DNA of 64,000 bases from Buttiauxella gaviniae. GTDB taxonomy: Bacteria > Pseudomonadota > Gammaproteobacteria > Enterobacterales > Enterobacteriaceae. The DNA is taken from positions 1,674,001-1,738,000 of the forward strand of contig NZ_JBFMVT010000002.1 of the NCBI RefSeq assembly GCF_040786275.1, in the 5' to 3' direction. Shown here piece by piece: positions 45,283 to 55,086 of the stretch (the first letter of the stretch is position 1; each line of letters opens with the position of its first letter). The notes under the pieces are model-generated. The model was not told the origin of the DNA, searched no databases, and saw only the letters and a list, made by a program, of their open reading frames with translations. Both the position numbers and the translations under genes were made by a program.

Positions 45283-46801
45283 GCTTTTCACTCCTCAGTG
45301 CGGCTTCCATTACCTGCTCCTGGGTCAGATTATGGTTTACCAGGTCAGCTTTGATTCGCCCTTCGTGCATCACCAAAACTCTGTCGCTCAGGCCGAGCAC
45401 TTCCGGCAGTTCAGAAGAGATAACAATCACCGCGATCCCCTGCTGAACCAGTTGATTAATCAGTTTGTAGATTTCGTATTTCGCCCCGATATCAATCCCG
45501 CGAGTGGGTTCATCGAGAATCAGAATGCGCGGGTTGAGCAGCAGGCAGCGCGCCAGAATCGCTTTTTGCTGATTGCCTCCGCTCAGGCGGCCAATCGCCA
45601 GATCGGGTGAAGAGGTTTTTACTTTCAGTCGCCCAATTGATTGCAGGATGCAGTTAAGTTCTGCGGCATCATCAAGATGGGATAACGCGCCAGAAAATTG
45701 GCTTAGTGCGGCAAGCGTGATGTTTTGCCCAACCGCCATCACCGGCACGATGCCATCTTTTTTACGATCTTCAGGCACCATCGCAATACCGTGGGCAATG
45801 GCTTGTTGGCAATTACCGAGCACGACGGGCTGGTTATCAATGAAAATATGGCCTTCAGATTTACCCGGCCAGACGCCAAACAAACATTGCACCGCTTCAG
45901 TACGCCCGGCCCCCACCAAACCCGCAATCCCCAAGATTTCGCCTTTATGCAGTGAAAACGAAATATCGTTCACCCGTTTGATATGCCGGTTAACCGGATG
46001 CCAGGCGGTGAGATGCTCCACGCGCAGGATTTCATCCCCGATGTGGTGAGGTTCATTGGGGTAAAGCGCCGTGAGCTCACGCCCGACCATCATAGTGATG
46101 ATGTCTTCCTCACTCATTAGCGCCGCATCACGTGTGCCAATCGGCTTGCCGTCGCGGATAACGCAGATGGAGTCAGAAATGGCTTTCACTTCATTGAGCT
46201 TGTGGGAGATATAAATGCAGGCGATACCGTGCGCTTGCAGGTCGCGAATGATCCCCAGAAGCACCGCCGTTTCTTGCTCGGTTAGTGAAGCGGTAGGTTC
46301 ATCAAGAATCAGCAAGCGCACCTGTTTATTCAGCGCTTTGGCAATTTCAACCAGCTGCTGCTGGCCCAATCCGAGGGAGCCCACGCGCGTATCCGGAGAA
46401 ATATTTAAACTCACCTGCGCCAGGAGTTTCTGGCAACGCAGCGTCATGCTGTCGTAATCCAGTACCCCATGACGTGATATTTCAGCGCCGAGGAAAATAT
46501 TCTCCAGCACCGTCAAATGCTTAACCAGTGCCAGCTCCTGGTGGATAATCGCAATACCTTTGCGTTCAGTATCACGGATATGGCTGGCCTGAAGTTTTTC
46601 ACCGGCAAACCAAATTTCACCTTCGTAGCTACCAAAGGGGTAAATGCCGCACAGCACTTTCATCAGCGTGGATTTTCCTGAGCCGTTTTCACCGCAAAGC
46701 GACATCACTTCACCAGCATTAACGGACACGCTGACGCTATCCACGGCCTTCACGACACCAAAGGCTTTGGTGATATTTTTCATTTCCAGTAAACAAGGCA
46801 T
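45260..46801 (-). CDS. xylG: D-xylose ABC transporter ATP-binding protein XylG
   Basis: Duplicated ABC ATPase powering D-xylose uptake. It has 513 residues from the ATG at 46799-46801 ([15 protein letters not shown]), the E. coli length; the longer frame reads through the intergenic hairpin. The first cassette has Walker [10 protein letters not shown], signature LGLGQQQ and Walker [11 protein letters not shown]. The second has degenerate Walker [10 protein letters not shown], signature RLSGGNQQK and [10 protein letters not shown]. It ends HVEKQSV within the xylH overlap. Confidence 0.97.
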   Translation of the reverse strand: MPCLLEMKNITKAFGVVKAVDSVSVSVNAGEVMSLCGENGSGKSTLMKVLCGIYPFGSYEGEIWFAGEKLQASHIRDTERKGIAIIHQELALVKHLTVLENIFLGAEISRHGVLDYDSMTLRCQKLLAQVSLNISPDTRVGSLGLGQQQLVEIAKALNKQVRLLILDEPTASLTEQETAVLLGIIRDLQAHGIACIYISHKLNEVKAISDSICVIRDGKPIGTRDAALMSEEDIITMMVGRELTALYPNEPHHIGDEILRVEHLTAWHPVNRHIKRVNDISFSLHKGEILGIAGLVGAGRTEAVQCLFGVWPGKSEGHIFIDNQPVVLGNCQQAIAHGIAMVPEDRKKDGIVPVMAVGQNITLAALSQFSGALSHLDDAAELNCILQSIGRLKVKTSSPDLAIGRLSGGNQQKAILARCLLLNPRILILDEPTRGIDIGAKYEIYKLINQLVQQGIAVIVISSELPEVLGLSDRVLVMHEGRIKADLVNHNLTQEQVMEAALRSEKHVEKQSV

Positions 46802-46830
46802 AGCCCCTCCTTTACCTCTTTTAAGGGTAT

Positions 46831-46858
46831 CGCCCGTGCAAAGCATGCCGCACGGGCG
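46831..46858 (-). other. xylF-xylG intercistronic hairpin
   Basis: A perfect 9-bp stem CGCCCGTGC / GCACGGGCG with a 10-nt loop in the 64-bp xylF-xylG gap, no T-tract. Such hairpins usually stabilise the upstream binding-protein mRNA, giving more XylF than XylGH. Confidence 0.65.
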
Positions 46859-46865
46859 CAGCGGG

Positions 46866-47864
46866 TTACAGCTCGTTCTTTTTGTGGAAACCGTCTGCCA
46901 CAACGGTGGTATCAATATTGGATTTATCCACTTCGATTGGCGTCAGAAGGCGGGAAGGGACATCCTTAACACCGTTATTCAGTTTGGCGTCGGAGGCAGG
47001 TTGTTTGCCCTCGCCCAATTCCACCGCAATTTCAGCAGCGGTATTCGCAAGTTTGGTAATGGGTTTGTATACCGTCATAGTTTGGGTACCGGCGATGATG
47101 CGCTTAACCCCTGCTAAGTCCGCATCCTGCCCGGAAATTGCCACTTTACCCGCTAACCCTTGGGCACTGAGCGCCTGAATTGCACCGCCCGCTGTTGCAT
47201 CGTTTGATGCCACAACCGCATCAATTTTGTTGTTATTGGCCGTCAGCGCATTCTCCATAATTTTCAGCGCATTTTCTGGCAGCCAACCGTCAGCCCATTG
47301 ATCGCCGACGACTTTTATTTTCCCACTCTCAATATAAGGTTTTAATACTTTCATCTGGCCTTCACGGAATAGCTTGGCATTATTATCTACAGGCGAGCCG
47401 CCCATTAAGAAATAATTACCAGAAGGCACTTTATTAACAATGCTTTGGGCTTGTAACTCGCCGACTTTTTCATTATCAAAAGAGATATAATAATCAATGT
47501 CGGCATTATTAATCATGCGATCGTACGCTAATACTTTTATCCCTTCTCTTTTTGCTTCGGCAATCACATTACTTAATACCTGGCCGTTGTAAGGAATAAT
47601 GACCAGGACATCAACACCACGGTTAATCATGTTTTCGATTTGCGACATCTGCGTCTCTTCATTGCCGTTGGCAGACTGAACAAACACCTTCGCCCCTAGC
47701 GATTCGGCTTTTTTAACAAAAATATCGCGGTCTTTCTGCCAGCGTTCAAGACGTAAATCATCTATCGCCATACCGATTTTAACTTCTTTAGCGATACCGC
47801 TGATGCTGGTTAGAACGAGTGAGGCACACAACGTTAGCAAGAGGTTCTTAATCTTCATTTTCAT
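46866..47864 (-). CDS. xylF: D-xylose-binding periplasmic protein XylF
   Basis: Binds D-xylose in the periplasm and delivers it to XylGH. It has 332 residues from the ATG at 47862-47864; the ATG two codons later gives the E. coli-like [11 protein letters not shown] start (330 residues) but sits further from the likely ribosome site (ACAGG), so both are possible. The signal peptide ends near [10 protein letters not shown]. The mature type-I binding fold contains [35 protein letters not shown] and [16 protein letters not shown], all XylF hallmarks. Confidence 0.96.
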   Translation of the reverse strand: MKMKIKNLLLTLCASLVLTSISGIAKEVKIGMAIDDLRLERWQKDRDIFVKKAESLGAKVFVQSANGNEETQMSQIENMINRGVDVLVIIPYNGQVLSNVIAEAKREGIKVLAYDRMINNADIDYYISFDNEKVGELQAQSIVNKVPSGNYFLMGGSPVDNNAKLFREGQMKVLKPYIESGKIKVVGDQWADGWLPENALKIMENALTANNNKIDAVVASNDATAGGAIQALSAQGLAGKVAISGQDADLAGVKRIIAGTQTMTVYKPITKLANTAAEIAVELGEGKQPASDAKLNNGVKDVPSRLLTPIEVDKSNIDTTVVADGFHKKNEL

Positions 47865-48235
47865 CTTTTTATACCTGTGTAGGGTGGGATAAATCGGATT
47901 AAAAATTATTAACAGCTATCGACCGGAGGGAATTGTTGTCTGTGAATAGTGATTCAGCAATTACAGATATTTATCTTCTTATTACGTTTTTTTGTTTAAT
48001 TGTTAATTTATGATGGCGATCGTATTTTAAATTAACAAAGTCATGTGTTGCGGTATTTATTGGAATAACACTCGAGATATTAGCTTGCTTATTTTCACCA
48101 TTTTTTGCGAGACAGCGCACATTTGAGCATTCTCTTAATCGCAGTGTGAAATAACGTAATTGAGCAACGTCCAAGGAAAATAGAGGATGGTTACAGAATC
48201 GCTTACTTGCCGTTCCCCTGATTACGGAGTCAATT
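47865..48235. promoter_or_regulatory. xylF-xylA divergent promoter region with XylR/CRP sites
   Basis: A 371-bp AT-rich gap. The segment 48122-48168 (TTTGAGCATTCTCTTAATCG then CAGTGTGAAATAACGTAATT) closely resembles the XylR operator and CRP region of the E. coli xylA promoter, recalled from memory. The left part, towards xylF, contains AT-rich sequence with TGTGAATAGTGATTCA-like elements. No gene is seen in it. Confidence 0.75.
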
Positions 48236-49558
48236 ATGCAAGCCTATTTCGACCAACTTGATCGTGTACGTTTTGAAGGCCCTAAAACCACTAACCCACT
48301 GGCATTCCGCCATTACAATCCTGATGAAATCGTTCTTGGCAAACGCATGGAAGAGCACCTGCGCTTTGCGGCATGTTACTGGCATAACTTCTGCTGGAAC
48401 GGTGCGGATATGTTCGGCGTTGGCTCGTTTGAACGTCCGTGGCAGCAGCCCGGTGACGCGCTTGCGTTGGCAAAAGGCAAAGCCGATGTGGCCTTTGAGT
48501 TTTTCCACAAACTCAACGTGCCGTATTACTGTTTCCACGATGTAGACGTTTCTCCGGAAGGGGCATCGCTCAAAGAGTATTTGAATAACTTCGCGCACAT
48601 GACCGATGTGCTGGCGCAAAAACAGCAAGAAACCGGTGTGAAACTGCTGTGGGGTACGGCTAACTGCTTTACCAATCCACGTTACGGCGCGGGTGCGTCC
48701 ACCAACCCTGATCCGGAAGTGTTCTCCTGGGCGGCTACGCAAGTCGCCACGGCGATGAATGCTACACACAAGCTGGGTGGGGAAAACTATGTCTTATGGG
48801 GTGGGCGTGAAGGTTACGAATCCCTGCTGAATACCGATCTGCGCCAGGAACGCGAGCAAATTGGCCGCTTCATGCAGATGGTCGTTGAGCATAAACACAA
48901 AATCGGTTTCCGCGGCACGCTGCTTATCGAACCGAAACCGCAAGAGCCAACGAAACATCAGTACGATTATGATGTTGCCACCGTCTACGGCTTCCTGAAA
49001 CAGTTTGGTCTGGAAAAAGAGATCAAAGTAAATATTGAAGCCAACCACGCAACGCTTGCCGGTCACTCGTTCCATCACGAAATCGCCAGCGCCATTGCGC
49101 TGGGCATCTTCGGCTCTGTTGACGCCAACCGCGGCGATCCGCAGTTGGGTTGGGACACCGATCAGTTCCCGAACAGCGTGGAAGAGAACGCGTTAGTGAT
49201 GTACGAAATCCTTAAAGCAGGCGGCTTCACCACCGGTGGCCTGAACTTTGACGCCAAAGTTCGTCGCCAAAGCACCGATAAGTACGATCTGTTCTATGGT
49301 CATATTGGTGCGATGGACGTGATGGCGCTGTCGCTGAAAATCGCCGCGCGTATGATTGAAGACGGTGAACTGGATAAGCGTGTCGCGAAGCGTTATGCCG
49401 GTTGGAACAGTGAGATTGGCCAGCAAATTCTGAAAGGGCAAATGTCGCTCGCACAAGTTGCACAGTATGCTGAACAGCATAACCTGGCACCGCAGCATCA
49501 AAGCGGGCATCAGGAACTGCTGGAAAACCTGGTAAATCATTACCTGTTTGATAAATAA
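48236..49558 (+). CDS. xylA: Xylose isomerase XylA
   Basis: Interconverts D-xylose and D-xylulose in the cytoplasm; a metal-dependent TIM barrel. It has 440 residues, exactly the E. coli length. Metal and substrate motifs are present: the catalytic histidine region [25 protein letters not shown] (Glu and Lys ligands), [17 protein letters not shown], and [17 protein letters not shown]. It is first in xylAB, after the XylR-controlled promoter. REP DNA separates it from xylB. Confidence 0.98.
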   Translation: MQAYFDQLDRVRFEGPKTTNPLAFRHYNPDEIVLGKRMEEHLRFAACYWHNFCWNGADMFGVGSFERPWQQPGDALALAKGKADVAFEFFHKLNVPYYCFHDVDVSPEGASLKEYLNNFAHMTDVLAQKQQETGVKLLWGTANCFTNPRYGAGASTNPDPEVFSWAATQVATAMNATHKLGGENYVLWGGREGYESLLNTDLRQEREQIGRFMQMVVEHKHKIGFRGTLLIEPKPQEPTKHQYDYDVATVYGFLKQFGLEKEIKVNIEANHATLAGHSFHHEIASAIALGIFGSVDANRGDPQLGWDTDQFPNSVEENALVMYEILKAGGFTTGGLNFDAKVRRQSTDKYDLFYGHIGAMDVMALSLKIAARMIEDGELDKRVAKRYAGWNSEIGQQILKGQMSLAQVAQYAEQHNLAPQHQSGHQELLENLVNHYLFDK

Positions 49559-49578
49559 AAACTCCTGATGGAGCCAAA

Positions 49579-49607
49579 GGGTGGATGGCGCATGCGCTTT
49601 TCCACCC
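49579..49607. repeat. REP-like unit in the xylA/xylB gap
   Basis: GGGTGGATGGCGCATGCGCTTTTCCACCC, a diverged REP palindrome in the 89-bp gap. Confidence 0.65.
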
Positions 49608-49647
49608 GACTATTTCGAAACCAAACCTTCTGCAAGGAACGGCCACT

Positions 49648-51102
49648 ATGTACATCGGAATCGATCTCGGAACATCAGGTGTGAAGGTCATTTTGCTCGG
49701 AGAGCAAGGCGAGGTGCTCGCTTCACGGACTGAAACGCTGAATGTGTCACGCCCGCACCCGTTATGGTCTGAGCAAGATCCAGAAGACTGGTGGCAAGCG
49801 ACGGACAGGGCAATGAAAGCGCTCGGTGAACAGCATTCCCTGCAGGGCGTAAAAGCGCTGGGGATAGCCGGGCAAATGCACGGGGCTACACTGCTTGATA
49901 GCCAGCAGAAAGTATTGCGCCCGGCTATTTTATGGAACGACGGCCGCTGCGGAGAAGAGTGCGCCTTGCTTGAAGCCAACGTGCCGGAATCACGTGAGAT
50001 TACTGGCAACCTGATGATGCCTGGTTTTACCGCGCCAAAACTACTCTGGGTTCAACGTCAAGAACCTGAAGTTTTCGCGCAAATCGATAAAGTGCTGTTA
50101 CCGAAAGATTACCTGCGTCTGCGTATGACCGGTATTTTCGCAAGCGATATGTCCGATGCCGCAGGTACCCTGTGGCTGGATGTCGCGAAGCGAGACTGGA
50201 GCGACAAAATGCTCGACGCCTGCAAGCTAAGCCGCCAACAAATGCCGGATTTATACGAAGGTAGCGAAATTACCGGTATGCTCAAAGCAGACGTTGCCAG
50301 GCCGTGGAATATGCCCGCCGTGCCCGTCGTTGCAGGCGGTGGTGATAACGCCGCTGGAGCCGTGGGGGTGGGCATGATGGATGTCGGCCAGGCGATGTTA
50401 TCGCTCGGAACATCAGGCGTTTACTTCGCGGTTAGCGATGGTTTTCGAAGTAAACCAGAAAGTGCCGTGCACAGTTTTTGCCACGCCTTACCCAACCGCT
50501 GGCATTTAATGTCCGTCATGCTGAGCGCCGCCTCCTGTCTTGACTGTGCCGCAAAACTGACCGGCATGGAAAGCGTACCAAAATTATTAGCCGCAGCCGA
50601 AAATGCCAACGAAGAAGCCGGAGATATCTGGTTCCTGCCGTATCTTTCGGGCGAGCGCACCCCCCACAATAACCCCCAGGCAAAAGGCGTTTTCTTTGGC
50701 TTAACCCATCAGCATGGGCCCGCCGAACTCGCTCGTGCGGTGCTGGAAGGCGTGGGTTATGCATTAGCGGATGGGATGGATGTGGTGCATTCCTGCGGTG
50801 TGACACCACAAAGCGTGACGCTAATCGGTGGCGGAGCGCGTAGCCCGTACTGGCGGCAAATGCTGGCAGATATAAGCGGGCAGACGCTGGATTATCGCAC
50901 CGGGGGCGACGTGGGCCCGGCGCTTGGTGCTGCTCGTCTGGCCCAAATCGCAATGTCTCCGGAAAAACCGTTGCAAGCGCTGCTTCCGCAGTTGCCGCTT
51001 GAACAACGCCATCAACCCGATATGACCCGTCACGAAGTCTACACATCTCGCCGCAAAGTGTTTAACCAGATTTATCAGCAGTTGTTGCCGTTGATGTCGT
51101 GA
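49648..51102 (+). CDS. xylB: Xylulokinase XylB
   Basis: Phosphorylates D-xylulose to D-xylulose 5-phosphate (FGGY kinase). It has 484 residues, as in E. coli, from the ATG at 49648 (MYIGIDLGTSGVKVILLGEQG) with AAGGAACGGCC upstream. The FGGY features include the N-terminal DLGTSGVK phosphate loop, GIAGQMHGATLLD, the catalytic Asp region in VAGGGDNAAGAVG, and TLIGGGARSPYWRQMLADI. It is followed by a terminator hairpin and, convergently, by gntU; in K-12 gntU is not next to xylB. Confidence 0.97.
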   Translation: MYIGIDLGTSGVKVILLGEQGEVLASRTETLNVSRPHPLWSEQDPEDWWQATDRAMKALGEQHSLQGVKALGIAGQMHGATLLDSQQKVLRPAILWNDGRCGEECALLEANVPESREITGNLMMPGFTAPKLLWVQRQEPEVFAQIDKVLLPKDYLRLRMTGIFASDMSDAAGTLWLDVAKRDWSDKMLDACKLSRQQMPDLYEGSEITGMLKADVARPWNMPAVPVVAGGGDNAAGAVGVGMMDVGQAMLSLGTSGVYFAVSDGFRSKPESAVHSFCHALPNRWHLMSVMLSAASCLDCAAKLTGMESVPKLLAAAENANEEAGDIWFLPYLSGERTPHNNPQAKGVFFGLTHQHGPAELARAVLEGVGYALADGMDVVHSCGVTPQSVTLIGGGARSPYWRQMLADISGQTLDYRTGGDVGPALGAARLAQIAMSPEKPLQALLPQLPLEQRHQPDMTRHEVYTSRRKVFNQIYQQLLPLMS

Positions 51103-51111
51103 GTTTTGACA

Positions 51112-51140
51112 GTTCGCTCTGGCAAATGACCAGAGCGAAC
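51112..51140. terminator. Hairpin between convergent xylB and gntU
   Basis: A perfect 11-bp stem GTTCGCTCTGG / CCAGAGCGAAC with a 7-nt loop; T-tracts are weak on both sides. Confidence 0.65.
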
Positions 51141-51147
51141 GTCCCTT

Positions 51148-52488
51148 CTAGGATAAGAGCGAAAAGGCGATCATGCCGACCACGGCACCCGTAGTGCCGA
51201 GAATCGTTTCCATCATGGTCCAAGTTTTTAGGGTTTGCGCTTCGGTCGCACCGGTAAACTTACCAAATAGCCAGAAACCAGCGTCGTTTACATGGCTAAC
51301 GACAATGGAGCCACCCGCAATACAAATCGACAGGGCGGCCATTTGCGCACCGCTATAATTCAGCTGTTCGATAACCGGCATGACCAGGCCAACCGCAGTC
51401 AGGCAGGCAACCGTTGCAGACCCCTGAATAATACGAACCGCTGCCGCTAACACGAAGCAGGTTAAGGCGATAGGTAACCCCAGGCCGGTCAGTGCTTCAC
51501 CCAACGCAGGGCCAACGCCTGAATCGACCAGCACCTGCTTGAACACGCCACCTGCGCCAATGACCAGCAGAATAATGCCCGCCGGTTGCAGCGCATGGCC
51601 GCAGATTTCCATCACCTTCTCTTTCGCCATTCCCTGACGGTACGCAAGGCCATAAATAGCCACCAGGCAAGCCACCAGAATCGCGGTGAAAGGATGGCCG
51701 ATAAATTCAAGCCATTCGTACAGCGTGGAGCCTTCCGTCACGAAACGCGCAGCGATGGTTTTCATCCCAACCAGCACCAGCGGCAGCAGGATCAGCGCCA
51801 GGCTGAATCCAAACGATGGCAGTTTGCCCTCGCCTAAATGGGGCTCGCTAATGTCTTCCGGAATATGCAGCTCAACGTATTTGCTGATGAAATTACCGAA
51901 CAGCGGCCCGGCAATAATCATGCTTGGGATCGCAGCGCAAATACCCAGAAGAATCATCCAGCCGAAATCAGCATGCATTTGGGAAGCGAGGAGCATCGGC
52001 GCAGGCCCCGGCAACAAAAACGCAGCGGCGGCGGCAACACCAGCAAACAAGGGAATTACCAACTTAACGAGGTTGGTGCCCGTGTGGCGGGCCATAGAAA
52101 ACGCCACGCTAATCAACAGGACAATGGCAACTTCAAAGAAGAGCGGCAGAGCACAAATTAAACCCGCCACGCCAATCGCATAATGCGCCCGATTATGCCC
52201 GAAGGACTTGAGCATTTTGACGGCGATTTGGTCTACGGCACCCGTTTCGTGAAGGATTTTGCCAAACATCGCACCGAGTGCGACGACGATAGCCAGAAAG
52301 CCAAGCGTTCCACCCATGCCTTTTTCCATGGTTGCCGCGATTTTATCGAGCGGCATTCCAGAAAATATCCCGGCACCAATTGAAACCACCATCAATGCCA
52401 CGAAGGCATGCATTCGCGCCTTCATGACTAAAAATAACAGCAGTAAAACCGAGCCCACCGCTGTTAAAACAAGCGTTAATGTACTCAC
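51148..52488 (-). CDS. gntU: Low-affinity gluconate transporter GntU
   Basis: A gluconate:H+ symporter of the GntP family with about 12-14 TM segments. It has 446 residues, the E. coli length, starting at a GTG (52486-52488) that overlaps the gntK stop (GTGA). Family motifs seen are MEKGMGGTLGFLAIVVALGAMFGKILHETGA, LLPGPAPMLLASQM, and IAGGSIVVSHVNDAGFWLFGKF near the C-terminus. It forms an operon with gntK under GntR control. Confidence 0.96.
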   Translation of the reverse strand: MSTLTLVLTAVGSVLLLLFLVMKARMHAFVALMVVSIGAGIFSGMPLDKIAATMEKGMGGTLGFLAIVVALGAMFGKILHETGAVDQIAVKMLKSFGHNRAHYAIGVAGLICALPLFFEVAIVLLISVAFSMARHTGTNLVKLVIPLFAGVAAAAAFLLPGPAPMLLASQMHADFGWMILLGICAAIPSMIIAGPLFGNFISKYVELHIPEDISEPHLGEGKLPSFGFSLALILLPLVLVGMKTIAARFVTEGSTLYEWLEFIGHPFTAILVACLVAIYGLAYRQGMAKEKVMEICGHALQPAGIILLVIGAGGVFKQVLVDSGVGPALGEALTGLGLPIALTCFVLAAAVRIIQGSATVACLTAVGLVMPVIEQLNYSGAQMAALSICIAGGSIVVSHVNDAGFWLFGKFTGATEAQTLKTWTMMETILGTTGAVVGMIAFSLLS

Positions 52489-53018
52489 TGCTCACGGCCT
52501 TTATTAATCACATCAATCGTGCTTGCAACAACACCTTCAAGCGGTTGATCGATATTTACCACCAGCACATCCGGTTCATCAGATTTTGGCTCTTCCAGCG
52601 TTTCGAACTGCGTCACCAGCATCTGCGTTTTGAAGAAGTGCCCTTTGCGTGCTTTCAGGCGGCTTTCAATTACTTCAAAGTCGCCTTTCATGTAGATGAA
52701 AGAGAGATTCGGATTGCCGTCGCGCAGTTGGTCGCGGTAAACCTTTTTCAGCGCCGAGCAAACAATCAGGGAAACTTTGTTAGTACGCTGCATGGCGAAA
52801 GCCGCGTCGTTTAAAGCTTGCAGCCAGGGTTTACGGTCGTCATCGTTGAGAGGCTCGCCGGATGCCATTTTCATGATATTGCTGCGGGGATGCAGAAAAT
52901 CACCGTCGAGGAATGCGGCTTTAAGCTGATGAGCAACTTCGCCTGCAACAGCAGATTTACCGCTGCCAGAGACGCCCATCAGGACGTAGATATGGTGGTC
53001 ATGGTTGGTAGTGCTCAT
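52485..53018 (-). CDS. gntK: Gluconokinase GntK
   Basis: Phosphorylates gluconate to 6-phosphogluconate. It has 177 residues (175 in E. coli). The P-loop is GVSGSGKS (residues 15-22); the substrate region is LDGDFLHPRSNIMKMASGEPLNDDDRKPWL, and CSALKKVYRDQLR follows. It is the thermoresistant GntK type rather than IdnK by context (next to gntU and gntR). The upstream region carries GntR operators. Confidence 0.96.
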   Translation of the reverse strand: MSTTNHDHHIYVLMGVSGSGKSAVAGEVAHQLKAAFLDGDFLHPRSNIMKMASGEPLNDDDRKPWLQALNDAAFAMQRTNKVSLIVCSALKKVYRDQLRDGNPNLSFIYMKGDFEVIESRLKARKGHFFKTQMLVTQFETLEEPKSDEPDVLVVNIDQPLEGVVASTIDVINKGREQ

Positions 53019-53055
53019 AGCGTAGCTCCGACTGGCCCAACAATATTATTAAGAA

Positions 53056-53084
53056 TTGTTACGGGTAACTGTTATCGGTAACAT
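53056..53084. promoter_or_regulatory. GntR operators upstream of gntK
   Basis: Two adjacent imperfect palindromes, TTGTTACGGGTAAC (53056-53069) and TGTTATCGGTAACAT (53070-53084). These resemble the GntR operator pattern (ATGTTA-CC-type) and are 38-66 bp before the gntK ATG. Confidence 0.72.
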
Positions 53085-53165
53085 TGTCAGTAGAGTCTAT
53101 GGAATAAGCAATAACCATTAATCTAAAAAGTGAGTAAGTGTGAACTGCATCAAAAAACAGCCGCG

Positions 53166-54161
53166 TTAAATGGAACCACCCGGCGACAATGTAAAACCTA
53201 AGTCGAGCATTTGCGGAGTGACGGTTTCACCGCGGATCCTCGCCAGTAAACGCTCAGCCCCAATGCGCCCCATTCGTTCACGCGGCGTCAGTACGCTGGC
53301 AAGACGCGGCTCCATGACCTGGCCGATATCATGCCCGTGGAAACCGGCAATCGCCATATCCCCCGGAATACTCAGCCCCTGACGCTGGCATTCAAACGCC
53401 GCCCCAATCGCTAAGTCATCGTTGGTACAGAAGATACTGTCGAGCTGCGGATATTCACGGCGTGCCTGGCGGAACAGTTCAATACCGGTGGAATAAGAAG
53501 AAGAGTTTTCAACCATCACGCTATACGGCACAAGACCCGCATCACGCATCGCCTGCTCATACCCTTTTTTCTTAATCACGGTACGTTCATCGAGACGCGC
53601 GCCAAGATAAGCGACGTGACGATGGCCACGCGCAATAATCGCGGCGGTCATCTGGCGTGCGGCTTCAAAGTTATCGAACCCGACAGCAATGTCGAGACAC
53701 GGTGACACGCTGTCCATTAATTCCACAACGGGAATCCCGGCCACTTCAATCATTTTTAAGGTGCGCGGAGTATGGGTGCGTTCGGTGAGAATAAGACCGT
53801 CAATATTCCAGGAAAGCATGGATTCCAGACGCTCTTCTTCCAGCTCCGGTTTATAGCCGTAGTGAGCAAGCATAGTCTGGTAGCCGTAAGCATCTATGAC
53901 ATTTTCAATGCCACGCAAAACTTCCGCGAAAACCTGGTTGGTCAGCGAGGGCAATAACACGCCGATAGCGCGGCTGGTCGAATTTGAAAGGATGTCTGGT
54001 GCGCGGTTGGGAATGTAGCCAAGCTCATCAAGGGCTGCGGCAATTTTTACCTGTAACGCGGCAGAAACCTGGTCGGGGTTTCGCAAAAAGCGACTGACCG
54101 TCATTTTGGTTATGCCAACGCGGTCCGCAACGTCCTGTAATACCGGTCTTTTCTTTTTCAT
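53166..54161 (-). CDS. gntR: Gluconate utilisation repressor GntR
   Basis: LacI/GalR-family repressor of gluconate genes, released by gluconate. It has 331 residues from the ATG at 54159-54161 (MKKKRPVLQDVADRVGITKMT), the E. coli length; a longer frame adds ten unsupported residues. The N-terminal HTH is VLQDVADRVGITKMTVSRFLRNP with the hinge NRAPDILSNSTSRAIGVLLPS. The effector domain contains FCTNDDLAIGAAFECQRQG and GFHGHDIGQVMEPRLASV. It is the last gene of the gnt group here and is transcribed in the same direction as gntK. Confidence 0.97.
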   Translation of the reverse strand: MKKKRPVLQDVADRVGITKMTVSRFLRNPDQVSAALQVKIAAALDELGYIPNRAPDILSNSTSRAIGVLLPSLTNQVFAEVLRGIENVIDAYGYQTMLAHYGYKPELEEERLESMLSWNIDGLILTERTHTPRTLKMIEVAGIPVVELMDSVSPCLDIAVGFDNFEAARQMTAAIIARGHRHVAYLGARLDERTVIKKKGYEQAMRDAGLVPYSVMVENSSSYSTGIELFRQARREYPQLDSIFCTNDDLAIGAAFECQRQGLSIPGDMAIAGFHGHDIGQVMEPRLASVLTPRERMGRIGAERLLARIRGETVTPQMLDLGFTLSPGGSI

Positions 54162-54212
54162 TGTCCAGCTGTGTGGGTTAACTATCGACAACGAAGTTTA
54201 GCACGGACAAAG

Positions 54213-54245
54213 CACAACCTTCCCCTGTTTCAGGAGAAGGTTGTG
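54213..54245 (-). terminator. Terminator hairpin between yhhW and gntR
   Basis: A 10-bp outer stem CACAACCTTC / GAAGGTTGTG with an inner CCTG/CAGG pairing. On the minus strand it is followed by CTTTGTCC and lies 22 bp after the yhhW stop. Confidence 0.7.
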
Positions 54246-54266
54246 ACCGGTAACTATTGGAAAATG

Positions 54267-54962
54267 TTAGACTGGCGGTAAATCAAACAGCAGAACTTCG
54301 CTCGCTTCGTTGGCATGAATCGAAATCGCTTGTTCATCCCACACGGCAACCGCATCGCTGGTTTTGGCCGTTGTGCCATTGATAGACACTTCACCTTTCA
54401 CCACCTGAACCCAGATACGGCGGTCTGCCGGGATCTGATAGACAGATTGCTCGTCTTTTGCCAGCGCCCAGCGCGACAGTTCCATATCCTGATTCACTTT
54501 CAATGAACCGTCTCGCGCATCCGGTGAAAGCACCAGTTGGCGGCCCTGCGGCGCATCAAAACGGCGCTGGTCGTAACGCGGTGTGATGCCTGTTTTTTCT
54601 GGGATGATCCAGATTTGGTACAAACGCAGGCGCTCGGTTTGGCTTGGGTTGTACTCGGAGTGAGTAATCCCGGTACCGGCACTCATAATCTGAAATTCGC
54701 CCGCAGGCACTTTTTCTTCGTTGCCCATGCTGTCCCGGTGCGCAACCGCGCCTTCCAGCACATAGGTCAGGATTTCCATATCTTTGTGCGGATGGGTACC
54801 AAAACCTTCACCAGCTTCCACCACGTCTTCGTTAATCACACGTAATGCCGAGAAACCCATGAAATTGGCATCGTAATAATTAGCGAAAGAGAAGGTATGC
54901 CAGCTATCCAACCAGCCATGATTCGCGTGACCACGTTCTTCAGCTTTTCTTAAAAAGATCAT
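54267..54962 (-). CDS. yhhW: Pirin-family quercetin 2,3-dioxygenase-like protein YhhW
   Basis: A bicupin pirin-family protein; E. coli YhhW has quercetinase activity in vitro, and its role in the cell is unclear. It has 231 residues from the ATG at 54960-54962, the E. coli length. This start is 8 nt from GGAG, whereas the ATG two codons upstream is only 2-3 nt from it. Metal-binding cupin motifs are HANHGWLDSWHTFSFANYYD and GFGTHPHKDMEILTYVLEG, with GTGITHSEYNP after. Confidence 0.94.
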   Translation of the reverse strand: MIFLRKAEERGHANHGWLDSWHTFSFANYYDANFMGFSALRVINEDVVEAGEGFGTHPHKDMEILTYVLEGAVAHRDSMGNEEKVPAGEFQIMSAGTGITHSEYNPSQTERLRLYQIWIIPEKTGITPRYDQRRFDAPQGRQLVLSPDARDGSLKVNQDMELSRWALAKDEQSVYQIPADRRIWVQVVKGEVSINGTTAKTSDAVAVWDEQAISIHANEASEVLLFDLPPV

Positions 54963-55086
54963 TTTCATTTCTCCGCATTCGTTTGATGGGGCTAAGTGTG
55001 GACCCGAATCGGAAATGATCATAGAGGGTGAAAATTGACGCCTCTGTTCAAAAAATATGAATGAGTCAGCGGCGTCATTTTTCAGG

